From contig JBJTHN010000001.1 of assembly GCA_046094505.1 (NCBI GenBank), forward strand, positions 1 to 64,000: a stretch of DNA of 64,000 nt, read 5' to 3'. Under the pieces are notes generated by a model that saw only the letters and a list, made by a program, of their open reading frames with translations, did no database searches and was not told the origin of the DNA. The position numbers and the translations under genes were made by a program. The stretch's first letter is position 1. Every line of letters begins with the position of its first letter. This document shows, in pieces, positions 52,215 to 60,592 of this stretch. The stretch comes from RFTU01 sp046094505 (GTDB taxonomy: Bacteria; Pseudomonadota; Gammaproteobacteria; Burkholderiales; Burkholderiaceae_C).

Positions 52215-53678
52215 ATGAACACCACGCTCCTCGTCTTTGTCGCGGCTTACCTCTTGGGCACCTTGGCCCTGGGCGTTTGGGCGGGCTCGCGCATCAAAAA
52301 CACGGCCGATTTCGCCGTGGCCGGCCGCAGCCTGCCCCTGATCATGGTGATCACCACCACCTTCGCCACCTGGTTTGGCGCGGAAACCGTCATGGGCATT
52401 CCGGCCAAGTTCATTCAGGGCGGTTTGGGCGCTGTGGTCGAAGACCCCTTTGGCGCGGGCATGTGTCTGGTGCTGGTGGGGGTGTTCTTCGCGGCCAAGC
52501 TCTACAAGCTCAACCTGCTGACCATTGGCGACTTCTACCGTCAGCGCTACGGCAAGGGGCTGGAGGTGTTCTGCTCTTCGGCCATCATCCTGAGCTACCT
52601 GGGTTGGGTGGCGGCGCAAATTACCGCGCTGGGCCTGGTGTTCTCGGTGCTGACCAATGGCGCCATGAGCGAGACCACGGGCATGATCATTGGAACCTTG
52701 GCCGTGTTGATCTATGTGGTGGTGGGCGGTTTTCTGGCGGTGGCCATCACCGACTTCGTACAGATGATCGTGCTGGTGGTGGGCTTGTCGGTGATCGCCT
52801 GGTTTGCGGCTGATCTGGCCGGTGGGACCCAAGTGGTGCTGGACCAGGTAGCCGCACGGGAGCTGTGGACCTTTTGGCCTGAACCCACGCTGACCGATGT
52901 GGCCATGTTCATTGGCGCGGCCCTGACCATGATGCTGGGCAGCATTCCCCAACAGGACGTTTACCAGCGCGTGATGTCGGCGCAGGACGCCAAAACCGCG
53001 CAGCGGGGCGCCATCATCGGCGGTGCCAGCTACATCCTGTTTGCCTTCGTGCCCATGTTCATTGTGGCCAGTGCGGTGGTGGTGATGGGCGACCAGGCGC
53101 TTGAAATGGCCAAAGACGATTACCAGCGCCTGCTGCCCACCTTCATCATGGGCCAGATGCCCCTGATCATGCAGATCCTGTTCTTTGGTGCGCTGGTATC
53201 GGCCATCAAGAGCACCTCATCGGCCACGCTGCTGGCCCCGTCCACCAGCTTTGTTGAAAACATTCTGAAGAACCTGCGACCCCACATGGACGACCGCCAG
53301 CAGCTCTTGGCCATGCGAATCACGATCGTGATCTTCGCTGCTTTGGTGCTGACCTACGCGATTGCGATGCACGGCACACCGATCTATGAACTGGTGTCCT
53401 CGGCCTACCAGGTGACCTTGGTCGGGGCGTTTGTGCCGCTGGTGTTCGGCCTTTACTGGTCTCGGGCCACCACGCAAGGCGCCATCTTCTCCTTGGCGGC
53501 GGGCATCGGCACCTGGGTCTTCTTCTTTGACCAGGTCAGCGGCTTGGCCGAGGTGTTCCCACCGCAGTTGGCTGGCCTGATGGCCGCTCTGGTGGGTATG
53601 GTGGCAGGCTCCTTGCTGCCGCAGTGGCTGCGCAATCGTCACGAGCCCGTGCGCAAGGTGCTGGGGATGAACGCCTGA
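52215..53678 (+). CDS. Sodium:solute symporter (SSF family)
   Basis: This 487-residue protein has about 13 membrane helices and the SSF fold. LGVWAGSRIKNTADFAVAGR, ITTTFATWFGAETVMGIPA and the SAIKSTSSATLLAPST sodium-site segment are family marks. The substrate cannot be read from sequence; SSF members move proline, pantothenate, sugars or carboxylates. It is preceded by 112 bp without a clear promoter and followed by a GC-rich stem-loop. Confidence 0.88.
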   Translation: MNTTLLVFVAAYLLGTLALGVWAGSRIKNTADFAVAGRSLPLIMVITTTFATWFGAETVMGIPAKFIQGGLGAVVEDPFGAGMCLVLVGVFFAAKLYKLNLLTIGDFYRQRYGKGLEVFCSSAIILSYLGWVAAQITALGLVFSVLTNGAMSETTGMIIGTLAVLIYVVVGGFLAVAITDFVQMIVLVVGLSVIAWFAADLAGGTQVVLDQVAARELWTFWPEPTLTDVAMFIGAALTMMLGSIPQQDVYQRVMSAQDAKTAQRGAIIGGASYILFAFVPMFIVASAVVVMGDQALEMAKDDYQRLLPTFIMGQMPLIMQILFFGALVSAIKSTSSATLLAPSTSFVENILKNLRPHMDDRQQLLAMRITIVIFAALVLTYAIAMHGTPIYELVSSAYQVTLVGAFVPLVFGLYWSRATTQGAIFSLAAGIGTWVFFFDQVSGLAEVFPPQLAGLMAALVGMVAGSLLPQWLRNRHEPVRKVLGMNA

Positions 53679-53679
53679 A

Positions 53680-53704
53680 GGCCGCGGGCTGCCGGCCTGC
53701 GGCC
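53680..53704 (+). terminator. Candidate GC-rich stem-loop after the symporter gene
   Basis: GGCCGCGGG (53680-53688) pairs with CCTGCGGCC (53696-53704) through nine pairs, one of them G-U, around a 7-base loop, 1 bp after the stop. No T tract follows. Confidence 0.4.
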
Positions 53705-53741
53705 CCATGCCCACCCATGGGCGCAGGCGGGGGCCTGAACT

Positions 53742-53747
53742 TATAAT
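53742..53747 (+). promoter_or_regulatory. Perfect TATAAT -10 element upstream of fmdB
   Basis: TATAAT lies 36 bp before the fmdB ATG. The position expected for a -35 box is GC-rich and does not match TTGACA, so the site is only a candidate promoter. Confidence 0.45.
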
Positions 53748-53783
53748 GGTGGGTTGTCGCGACTTGTCTGACCTGAGCCCACC

Positions 53784-54176
53784 ATGCCCATCTATGCCTA
53801 CCGTTGCACCGCCTGCGGCCACGCGAAGGATGTGCTGCAAAAGATCTCCGATCCGGTGTTGACCACCTGCCCGGCCTGTCAGGCCGAAGCATTTTCCAAG
53901 CAGGTCACCGCGGCCGGTTTTCAACTCAAGGGGTCGGGCTGGTACTTCACCGATTTCCGTGGCGGTTCGGGGGCGGGCTCGGGCAAGGCGGCTGATGCGC
54001 CGACGGCCCCGGCTTCCAGTTCCTCGGACGGTGGCTCGGACGGTGGCGCATCGGGCTCCTGCGGCTCCTCGGGGGGCGGCTCCACGGGCTCGTCGGGTTC
54101 CTCCGGCTCTTCCGGTGAGTCCGGGTCCGGTACCTCGGCTGCTGCAGCCTGTGGCGCCTCTTGCGCCTGCCACTGA
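53784..54176 (+). CDS. FmdB-type zinc ribbon protein
   Basis: The 130-residue protein starts with the FmdB zinc ribbon MPIYAYRCTACGHAKDVLQK and TTCPACQAEAFSKQVTAAGF (two CxxC pairs), followed by LKGSGWYFTDFR. The remaining 70 residues are almost all Gly, Ser and Ala and end AAAACGASCACH, adding a Cys/His cluster. Role unknown; FmdB-like proteins are often called putative regulators. It starts the conserved fmdB-DUF502-aspS-nudB set. Confidence 0.9.
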   Translation: MPIYAYRCTACGHAKDVLQKISDPVLTTCPACQAEAFSKQVTAAGFQLKGSGWYFTDFRGGSGAGSGKAADAPTAPASSSSDGGSDGGASGSCGSSGGGSTGSSGSSGSSGESGSGTSAAAACGASCACH

Positions 54177-54197
54177 CGAGCACAAAGGCCTCGCACC

Positions 54198-54857
54198 ATG
54201 CTCAAGCGCTACCTGATCGCCGGCCTCTTGGTTTGGTTGCCCCTGGTGGTGACGGTGTGGGTGCTGCACGCGGTGTGGGGAGCCCTGGACGGCCTGTTTT
54301 TGTGGGTGATTTCGGCCACGCAGGCCGTCATGCCGGCCGAAAGCCATGCGGCCCTGGAGTCGCTGCGCCACATTCCGGGCATGAGTGTGGTGGCCGTGTT
54401 CCTGGCCTTGCTGCTCACCGGTGTTTTCGCTGCGAACTACTTCGGGCAGTGGGCCTTGCGTCAGGGCGGGCGCATTGTTCAGCGCATCCCCATCGTCAAG
54501 AGCATCTACAGCTCGGTCAAGCAGGTCTCCGACACGCTGTTCTCCAGCAGTGGCAACGCCTTTCGGGAAGCGGTCCTGGTGCAGTACCCGCGTGCCGGTT
54601 CATGGACGATCGCTTTCGTGACCGGCAAGCCCAGTGGGGAAGTTGCTGCCCACCTGCAGGCTGATCACACCAGCGTGTACGTGCCCACCACGCCCAATCC
54701 CACCTCGGGCTTCTTCTTGATGATGCCCACCGCCGAGCTGCGCCCGCTCAACATGAGTGTGGACGAAGCGCTCAAGTACATCATTTCCATGGGCGTTGTC
54801 ACGCCCCCGCCGGCTGCCAATGTGCCGGGGGAGGCCGACCCCAATCGGCGGGGCTGA
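54198..54857 (+). CDS. DUF502 membrane protein
   Basis: This 219-residue protein of unknown function has two N-terminal membrane helices, at about 5-27 and 65-85, and then a soluble domain. LIAGLLVWLPLVVTVWVL, RIPIVKSIYSSVKQVSDTLF and VPTTPNPTSGFFLMMP are family signatures. Plant relatives (COV/LCV) affect vascular patterning, which gives no guide here. It is 21 bp downstream of fmdB. Confidence 0.93.
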   Translation: MLKRYLIAGLLVWLPLVVTVWVLHAVWGALDGLFLWVISATQAVMPAESHAALESLRHIPGMSVVAVFLALLLTGVFAANYFGQWALRQGGRIVQRIPIVKSIYSSVKQVSDTLFSSSGNAFREAVLVQYPRAGSWTIAFVTGKPSGEVAAHLQADHTSVYVPTTPNPTSGFFLMMPTAELRPLNMSVDEALKYIISMGVVTPPPAANVPGEADPNRRG

Positions 54858-54908
54858 TCGTCGAGGCTGACGGTCAGTCCTCAGGGGCCCAGCCCCGCGG
54901 CCATGCAA

Positions 54909-54927
54909 GGCGGCCCACACGGCCGCC
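54909..54927 (+). terminator. Candidate hairpin between DUF502 and aspS
   Basis: GGCGGCC and GGCCGCC form a perfect 7-bp stem around CACAC. CCAAACCTTT follows, without a true T run. The rest of this 185-bp gap shows no gene; no clear promoter is visible for aspS. Confidence 0.4.
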
Positions 54928-55042
54928 CCAAACCTTTCCAACTGATCACTTCCTTTGAATCGGCGCCGTGCGTGGCCGATGGCCCGGCATGACAGCGGCC
55001 TTGGGTTCAGCCCGCACGGCCCACACGGATACGGAGAACCTT

Positions 55043-56851
55043 ATGCGCACCACCTATTGCGGACTCGTCAGCGAGCAGCTGATGGATCAAACGGTCACCC
55101 TCATGGGCTGGGCCCACCGGCGACGCGACCACGGCGGCGTCATCTTCGTCGACCTGCGCGACCGCGAGGGCCTGGTGCAGATCGTTTGCGACCCAGACCG
55201 CCCCGACATGTTCAAGACCGCTGAAGGCGTGCGCAACGAGTTCTGCCTCAAGGTTGTGGGCAAGGTGCGCGCCCGGCCCGCCGGCACCGAGAACGGCAAC
55301 CTGGTCAGCGGCCGCATCGAAGTGCTGTGCCACGCCTTGGAGGTGCTCAACCCCAGCGTCACGCCGCCCTTCCAGCTGGACGACGAAAACCTCAGCGAGA
55401 CGGTGCGCCTGACCCATCGGGTGTTGGACCTGCGCCGCCCGGCCATGCAGAAGAACCTGATGCTGCGCTACCGAGTGGCCATGGAGGTACGGAAGTACCT
55501 GGACGAGCAGGGCTTCGTGGACATCGAGACCCCCATGCTGACCAAGAGCACGCCCGAGGGTGCGCGCGACTACCTGGTGCCCAGCCGCGTGCATGACGGA
55601 CAGTTTTTTGCGCTGCCGCAGTCGCCGCAACTGTTCAAGCAGTTGCTGATGGCCTCGGGCTTTGACCGCTATTACCAGATCACCAAGTGCTTCCGCGACG
55701 AAGACCTGCGCGCCGACCGCCAGCCCGAATTCACCCAGATCGACATCGAGACCTCCTTCCTCAACGAGCAGGAGATCCGCGACATGTTCGAAGGCATGAT
55801 CCGCCACGTCTTCCGCAAGGCCATGAGTGTGGAGCTCGGCGAGTACCCGGTGATGACCTATGCGGATGCGATGTTCCGGTTCGGCTCGGACAAGCCCGAT
55901 CTGCGCGTGAAGATGGAGTTCACCGAAATCACCGACGTGATGAAGGACGTGGACTTCAAGGTCTTCAGCGGGCCGGCCAATGCAGCCGGTGGCCGTGTGG
56001 TGGCCTTGCGCGTGCCTGGTGGGGCTGCGCTCTCGCGCGGGGACATTGACGGCCACACTGATTTCGTCAAGATCTACGGTGCCAAGGGTTTGGCCTGGAT
56101 CAAGGTCAACGACATCGCCGCGGGCCAAAACGGAGGTGACCTGCGCTCGGGCCTGCAATCGCCCATTGTCAAGAACATCCACGCCGCCGCTCTCAAGGCC
56201 ATCTTGGAGCGCACGGGGGCGCAAAACGGCGACCTGCTGTACTTCGGCGCAGACAAGGCCAAGGTCGTCAATGACGCCATCGGCGCCTTGCGTCTGAAGA
56301 TTGGCCTTGGCGACTTCGGCCGCGAGCATGGCCTGTTTGAAGACCGCTGGGCCCCGCTGTGGGTGGTGGACTTCCCCATGTTCGAGCACGATGAAGAGGA
56401 GAACCGTTGGAACGCGGTTCACCACCCCTTCACGGCACCCAAGGACGGCCATGAGGACTACATGGACACCGACCCGGGCCGTTGTGTGGCCAAGGCCTAC
56501 GACATGGTGCTCAACGGGTGGGAGCTGGGTGGCGGTTCGGTTCGCATCCACCGGGCGGAGGTGCAGAGCAAGGTCTTCAGGGCCCTGAACATCTCAACCG
56601 AGGACGCACGCGTGAAATTCGGCTTCCTGCTGGATGCCCTGCAGTACGGCGCACCGCCGCACGGTGGCTTGGCCTTTGGCCTGGACCGCCTGGTCACCTT
56701 GATGACCGGGGCCGAGAGCATCCGTGACGTGATCGCCTTCCCCAAGACCCAGCGTGCGCAATGCCTGTTGACGGGTGCGCCCAGCCAGGTTGATGAGAAG
56801 CAGCTGCGCGAATTGCACATCCGCCTGCGCAATGCCCAGGCTGCGGCCTGA
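55043..56851 (+). CDS. aspS: Aspartyl-tRNA synthetase AspS
   Basis: AspS charges tRNA-Asp; beta-proteobacterial forms often also charge tRNA-Asn. The protein has 602 residues from ATG 55043 (MRTTYCG). The N-terminal OB-fold has VTLMGWAHRRRDHGGVIFVD. The class II core shows FVDIETPMLTKSTPEGARDY, QSPQLFKQLLM, FRDEDLRADRQPEFTQID, and motif 3 GLAFGLDRLVTLM near the C-terminus. The GAD insertion domain of bacterial AspRS fills the middle. Confidence 0.97.
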   Translation: MRTTYCGLVSEQLMDQTVTLMGWAHRRRDHGGVIFVDLRDREGLVQIVCDPDRPDMFKTAEGVRNEFCLKVVGKVRARPAGTENGNLVSGRIEVLCHALEVLNPSVTPPFQLDDENLSETVRLTHRVLDLRRPAMQKNLMLRYRVAMEVRKYLDEQGFVDIETPMLTKSTPEGARDYLVPSRVHDGQFFALPQSPQLFKQLLMASGFDRYYQITKCFRDEDLRADRQPEFTQIDIETSFLNEQEIRDMFEGMIRHVFRKAMSVELGEYPVMTYADAMFRFGSDKPDLRVKMEFTEITDVMKDVDFKVFSGPANAAGGRVVALRVPGGAALSRGDIDGHTDFVKIYGAKGLAWIKVNDIAAGQNGGDLRSGLQSPIVKNIHAAALKAILERTGAQNGDLLYFGADKAKVVNDAIGALRLKIGLGDFGREHGLFEDRWAPLWVVDFPMFEHDEEENRWNAVHHPFTAPKDGHEDYMDTDPGRCVAKAYDMVLNGWELGGGSVRIHRAEVQSKVFRALNISTEDARVKFGFLLDALQYGAPPHGGLAFGLDRLVTLMTGAESIRDVIAFPKTQRAQCLLTGAPSQVDEKQLRELHIRLRNAQAAA

Positions 56852-56878
56852 TGTCGCGTTTGGCGGCATCATGCAGGC

Positions 56879-57382
56879 ATGAACACCGCCGCCTCTGAGC
56901 CTGGCCGTCCGCCCAAGATCCCCATCAGCGTGCTGGTGGTGATCCACACCGCTGATGGCCAGGTGCTCTTGATCGAGCGTGCCGACAAGCCCGGCTTCTG
57001 GCAAAGCGTGACCGGCTCCAAAGACTCGCTGGACGAGCCTTCGCGTCTGACCTGCAAGCGCGAGGTGCAGGAGGAAACCGGGATCGTGGTGGGTTCGGCA
57101 CAGGTGCCGGAAAGCCACTTGCGCGACTGGTCGATGGCCAATCGATACGAGATTTATCCGGTTTGGCGCCACCGCTATGCGCCGGGTGTGACCCACAACA
57201 CCGAACATGTGTTTGGACTGCTCGTACCTCGGGATGTGCCGGTGGTGTTGTCGCCGCGGGAACACCTACAGCACGGGTGGTGGCCTTGGCGCGAGGCGGC
57301 CGATCGTTGCTTCTCGCCCAGCAATGCCGAGGCCATCCTGATGCTGCCGAGGTTCTCAGACCTGAAGCCCGCAAGTTCCTAA
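56879..57382 (+). CDS. nudB: Dihydroneopterin triphosphate pyrophosphatase NudB
   Basis: NudB removes pyrophosphate from dihydroneopterin triphosphate in folate synthesis. The 167-residue Nudix protein has GFWQSVTGSKDSLDEPSRLT then KREVQEETGI (Nudix box), with WRHRYAPGVTHNTEHVFGLL and SPREHLQHGWWPWREAADR, which are typical of NudB. It follows aspS by 27 bp, a well-known neighbour relation. The stop TAA overlaps the Shine-Dalgarno of the next gene. Confidence 0.93.
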   Translation: MNTAASEPGRPPKIPISVLVVIHTADGQVLLIERADKPGFWQSVTGSKDSLDEPSRLTCKREVQEETGIVVGSAQVPESHLRDWSMANRYEIYPVWRHRYAPGVTHNTEHVFGLLVPRDVPVVLSPREHLQHGWWPWREAADRCFSPSNAEAILMLPRFSDLKPASS

Positions 57383-57399
57383 GGGAGCGCCACTGCACC

Positions 57400-58200
57400 A
57401 TGAAGCCCCCGGCCACCACGCTGCGCGTGGCCACCTACAACATCCACAAGGGTGTGCGTGGCCTTGGGCCGCGCAAGCGCCTGGAAATCCACAACCTGGA
57501 GCAGGGGGTGGCCTCGCTGAAGGCCGATGTGGTGATGCTGCAGGAAGTGCGCTTGTTTCACCACCGTGAGGCTCGGCGCTTTGCGCACGGCCCTCAGGCC
57601 TGGCCTTCGGCGGGGCAAGCGGAGTTTCTGGCACCCGATGGCTTTCACAGCGTGTACCGCACCAACGCCGTGACCCGGCATGGCGAACACGGCAACGCGC
57701 TCTTGTCCCGTTGGCCGGTGGGAACGGTGGGGCATCACGATGTCAGCGACCACCGCTTTGAGCAGCGCGGGCTCTTGCATGTGCCCTTCCGTTGGTTGGG
57801 CACCACCGTGCACGCCGTGGTGGCGCACTTCGGCCTGATGCACGCCAGCCGGGTTCGACAGGCCGAATGCGTGCTGGCCTTGATCGAGCGCGAAGTGCCG
57901 CCGCAGGAACCGGTGATCGTGGGCGGCGACTTCAACGACTGGGGCGAAAAACTGGACCCCTTGTTTGAGCGGCAGGGTTTGAGCCGGGCCCGCACTCCGC
58001 CGGGCCCTCTGGCTGCCTTCACCCCGATGCGGCCGCCGGGTAAACCTCTGCCCACCTTTCCGTCGCGCGTGCCGGTCTTCGCCCTGGACCGCTTCTACAC
58101 ACGCGGCCTGCGCTGCACCGCCGCGCAGGTGCCCCGTGGGCTGAACTGGGCGCGCCTGTCCGACCACCTGCCCTTGGTGGCGGAGTTCGAAACCTGCTGA
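57400..58200 (+). CDS. Endonuclease/exonuclease/phosphatase family protein (YbhP-like)
   Basis: This 266-residue EEP-fold hydrolase starts at ATG 57400, with AAGGGAG at 57381-57387 upstream. RVATYNIHKGVRG, VVMLQEVR (metal Glu), VIVGGDFNDW and LSDHLPLVAEF are the catalytic blocks. In E. coli the homologue YbhP lies beside clsB (ybhO), as it does here, so it probably acts on phospholipid-related substrates, but nucleic acid cannot be ruled out. Confidence 0.9.
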   Translation: MKPPATTLRVATYNIHKGVRGLGPRKRLEIHNLEQGVASLKADVVMLQEVRLFHHREARRFAHGPQAWPSAGQAEFLAPDGFHSVYRTNAVTRHGEHGNALLSRWPVGTVGHHDVSDHRFEQRGLLHVPFRWLGTTVHAVVAHFGLMHASRVRQAECVLALIEREVPPQEPVIVGGDFNDWGEKLDPLFERQGLSRARTPPGPLAAFTPMRPPGKPLPTFPSRVPVFALDRFYTRGLRCTAAQVPRGLNWARLSDHLPLVAEFETC

Positions 58201-58211
58201 GGCTGGGCCAT

Positions 58212-59501
58212 ATGGAACCGCTGCCCGCTTGGTACCTGCGACGCCGCGCACACTACCTGCCCGGCAATGAGGTGCGGCTGCTCAAGGGTGGAGCCGAGCT
58301 GTTCCCGGCCCTGGTGGCGGCGGTGAACCAGGCGCGCTACGAGGTGTGGCTGACCACCTACATTTTTCATGACGATGCATCGGCACGTGCGGTGGCCCAG
58401 GCCCTGACGGCCGCAGCTCAGCGGGGTGTGCGCGTGCGCGTGTTGGTCGATGGCTTTGGCTCGATCAAGTCCCTGGCCGCCCTGCAGGGCTGGTGGAGCC
58501 ACACCCCGGTCGCGTGGGCGGTCTACCGGCCCTTGGACCGCTGGTGGACCTGGCTGCAGTCCGAGCACCTGCGCCGGCTGCACCAGAAGGTGGCGGTGGT
58601 CGATGGCGAGTTGGGTTTTGTGGGTGGCATCAACCTCATCGACGACCGCATCGACCTGCACGATGGCCCCCTGGGCGCGCCACGCCTGGACTACGCGGTG
58701 CAGGTGCGGGGGCCGGTGGTGGCCCCCATGGTGCAGGCGGCCCGCGCGATGTGGACCCGCGCCGCGTTCGGTGCCGATTGGCGAGACGAGCTGGCCCAGG
58801 TGGTGCGTGGCCCGCATGGTCTCCAGCGCGCACGAGAGCTCATGAAATCCATGCGCCTGGCGGGCCGTCCTGCACTGAATCGGGCCGCCGCGGCGCCAGA
58901 CCCCAACGAGCCCTCCCACCCGGGTCAGGTGCAGGCTGCCTTCTTGCTGCGCGACAACCTGCGCCAGCGGCACAGCGTGCAGGCCGCCCTGTTGCAGGCC
59001 TGCGCACAGGCACGCCAGGAGATCGACATCGCCTGCCCCTACTTCTACCCCGGCCGTGTTCTGCGCCGCGCCTTGGTGCAGGCAGCGCAACGCGGCGTTC
59101 GGGTTCGGCTGTTGCTGCAGGGCCGGCCCGACTACCGGATTGCCGCAGTGGCCGCGCGGGTGCTGTACCGCGAGTTGTTGGCCGGTGGTGTGCAGATCTT
59201 CGAGTACGAAGCTGCGGCCCTTCACGCCAAGGTGGTGCGGGTGGATGAGCGGTGGGCCACGGTGGGCAGTTCCAACCTCGACCCCTTGTCCTTGCTGGTC
59301 AACTTTGAGGCCAACCTCGCGGTTCGCGACGGGGCGTTCGTGCAGGAGGTGGCGCAGCACCTGGAACAGGCCTTTGGCCAGGCCCATGCCGTGTCCGACA
59401 CCCCGGTGGCGGCGGGCTGGGCCGCGGTGCTGCGCCGACGCTCGGTGGCCTTGCTGGCCCGTTTGTACCTGCGCCTGGCCGGTGTTCGGGCCAGCTATTG
59501 A
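58212..59501 (+). CDS. clsB: Cardiolipin synthase ClsB
   Basis: ClsB makes cardiolipin or phosphatidylglycerol by phosphatidyl transfer. The 429-residue protein has two HKD motifs: HQKVAVVDGELGFVGGIN near residue 123 and HAKVVRVDERWATVGSSN near 337. The N-terminus lacks the long membrane helices of ClsA, which fits ClsB. It follows the EEP gene by 11 bp, supporting a shared phospholipid role. Confidence 0.93.
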   Translation: MEPLPAWYLRRRAHYLPGNEVRLLKGGAELFPALVAAVNQARYEVWLTTYIFHDDASARAVAQALTAAAQRGVRVRVLVDGFGSIKSLAALQGWWSHTPVAWAVYRPLDRWWTWLQSEHLRRLHQKVAVVDGELGFVGGINLIDDRIDLHDGPLGAPRLDYAVQVRGPVVAPMVQAARAMWTRAAFGADWRDELAQVVRGPHGLQRARELMKSMRLAGRPALNRAAAAPDPNEPSHPGQVQAAFLLRDNLRQRHSVQAALLQACAQARQEIDIACPYFYPGRVLRRALVQAAQRGVRVRLLLQGRPDYRIAAVAARVLYRELLAGGVQIFEYEAAALHAKVVRVDERWATVGSSNLDPLSLLVNFEANLAVRDGAFVQEVAQHLEQAFGQAHAVSDTPVAAGWAAVLRRRSVALLARLYLRLAGVRASY

Positions 59502-59551
59502 GCCGCGGCGATGGAACCCTGCAGCCACCGTGGGCCCTTGAGGGCCTGGCC

Positions 59552-60592
59552 ATGAGCGTGACAGCGCCAACAGACGATCTGGTGGTGGAGACACCCCAGG
59601 GCCTGTACTGCCCGCCGGGTGACTTTCACATCGATCCGTGGCGGCCCGTGGACCGGGCCGTCATCACACACGCCCATGCCGACCACGCGCGGCGGGGCAG
59701 CGCCCGCTATTTGGCCAGCGCGCGCAGCGAAGGGGTGCTGCGGGCGCGGCTGGGCGCCGACATCGAGCTCACCAGCTTGGCCTGGGGGGAAGTGGTGGAG
59801 CACCGTGGCGTGCGCATCAGCCTGCACCCGGCTGGGCATGTGTTGGGCGCCGCCCAGGTGCGCTTGGAACACCGGAGGCGGGTGTGGGTGGTGTCGGGCG
59901 ACTATTTTTTGAGCGAACACGACGAGCGCAATCCCACCTGCGACCCCTTCGAGCCGGTGCGCTGCGATTGCTTCATCACCGAGTCCACCTTCGGCCTGCC
60001 CATTTACCGATGGAAGCCCCAGGCCCAGGTGTTCGGCGAAGTGAACCGCTGGTGGGCCGACAACCGCGCCGCTGGCCGTGCCAGTCTGCTGATGGCCTAC
60101 AGCTTCGGCAAGGCGCAGCGCATCCTGGCCGGGGTGGACGCGGGCATTGGGCCGATCGTGGTCCATGGGTCGGTGCAAGCGCTCAACGAAGGCTACCGGC
60201 AGGCCGGCGTGCAGCTGCCCACGGTGCAGCGTGCGCAAGACTTGGGCAAAGCCGACCTGGCGGGTGCCTTGGTGGTGGCACCCCCCTCGGTGCAGGGCTC
60301 GCCGTGGCTCAAACGATTTGGAAGCTACAGCGATGCGTTTGCCAGCGGGTGGATGCAGCTGCGCGGGGCGCGCCGCCGCCGCGCCATCGACCGGGGCTTC
60401 GTGCTCAGCGACCATGCCGATTGGCCAGGCCTGCAGCGGGCGATTGCCAGCAGCGGTGCGCGCCGGGTGATCGTGACCCATGGCTATGAAGCGGTGATGG
60501 TGCGCTGGCTTCAGGAGCAAGGACTGCAGGCCGGCTCCTTCAAGACCGCCTTCGCAGGGGAGGGGGACGGGGAGGGCGAATCTGATGCGTGA
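59552..60592 (+). CDS. Ligase-associated DNA damage response exonuclease (MBL fold)
   Basis: This metallo-beta-lactamase-fold nuclease has 346 residues from ATG 59552. The metal site is THAHADHARRGS (HxHxDH) near residue 40, and GHVLGAAQVRLEHR and SGDYFLSEHDERNP follow. FITESTFGLPIYRW and LSDHADWPGL complete the beta-CASP-like part. It belongs to the four-protein ligase-associated DNA damage response set; the ligase follows with an 8-bp overlap. Confidence 0.92.
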   Translation: MSVTAPTDDLVVETPQGLYCPPGDFHIDPWRPVDRAVITHAHADHARRGSARYLASARSEGVLRARLGADIELTSLAWGEVVEHRGVRISLHPAGHVLGAAQVRLEHRRRVWVVSGDYFLSEHDERNPTCDPFEPVRCDCFITESTFGLPIYRWKPQAQVFGEVNRWWADNRAAGRASLLMAYSFGKAQRILAGVDAGIGPIVVHGSVQALNEGYRQAGVQLPTVQRAQDLGKADLAGALVVAPPSVQGSPWLKRFGSYSDAFASGWMQLRGARRRRAIDRGFVLSDHADWPGLQRAIASSGARRVIVTHGYEAVMVRWLQEQGLQAGSFKTAFAGEGDGEGESDA

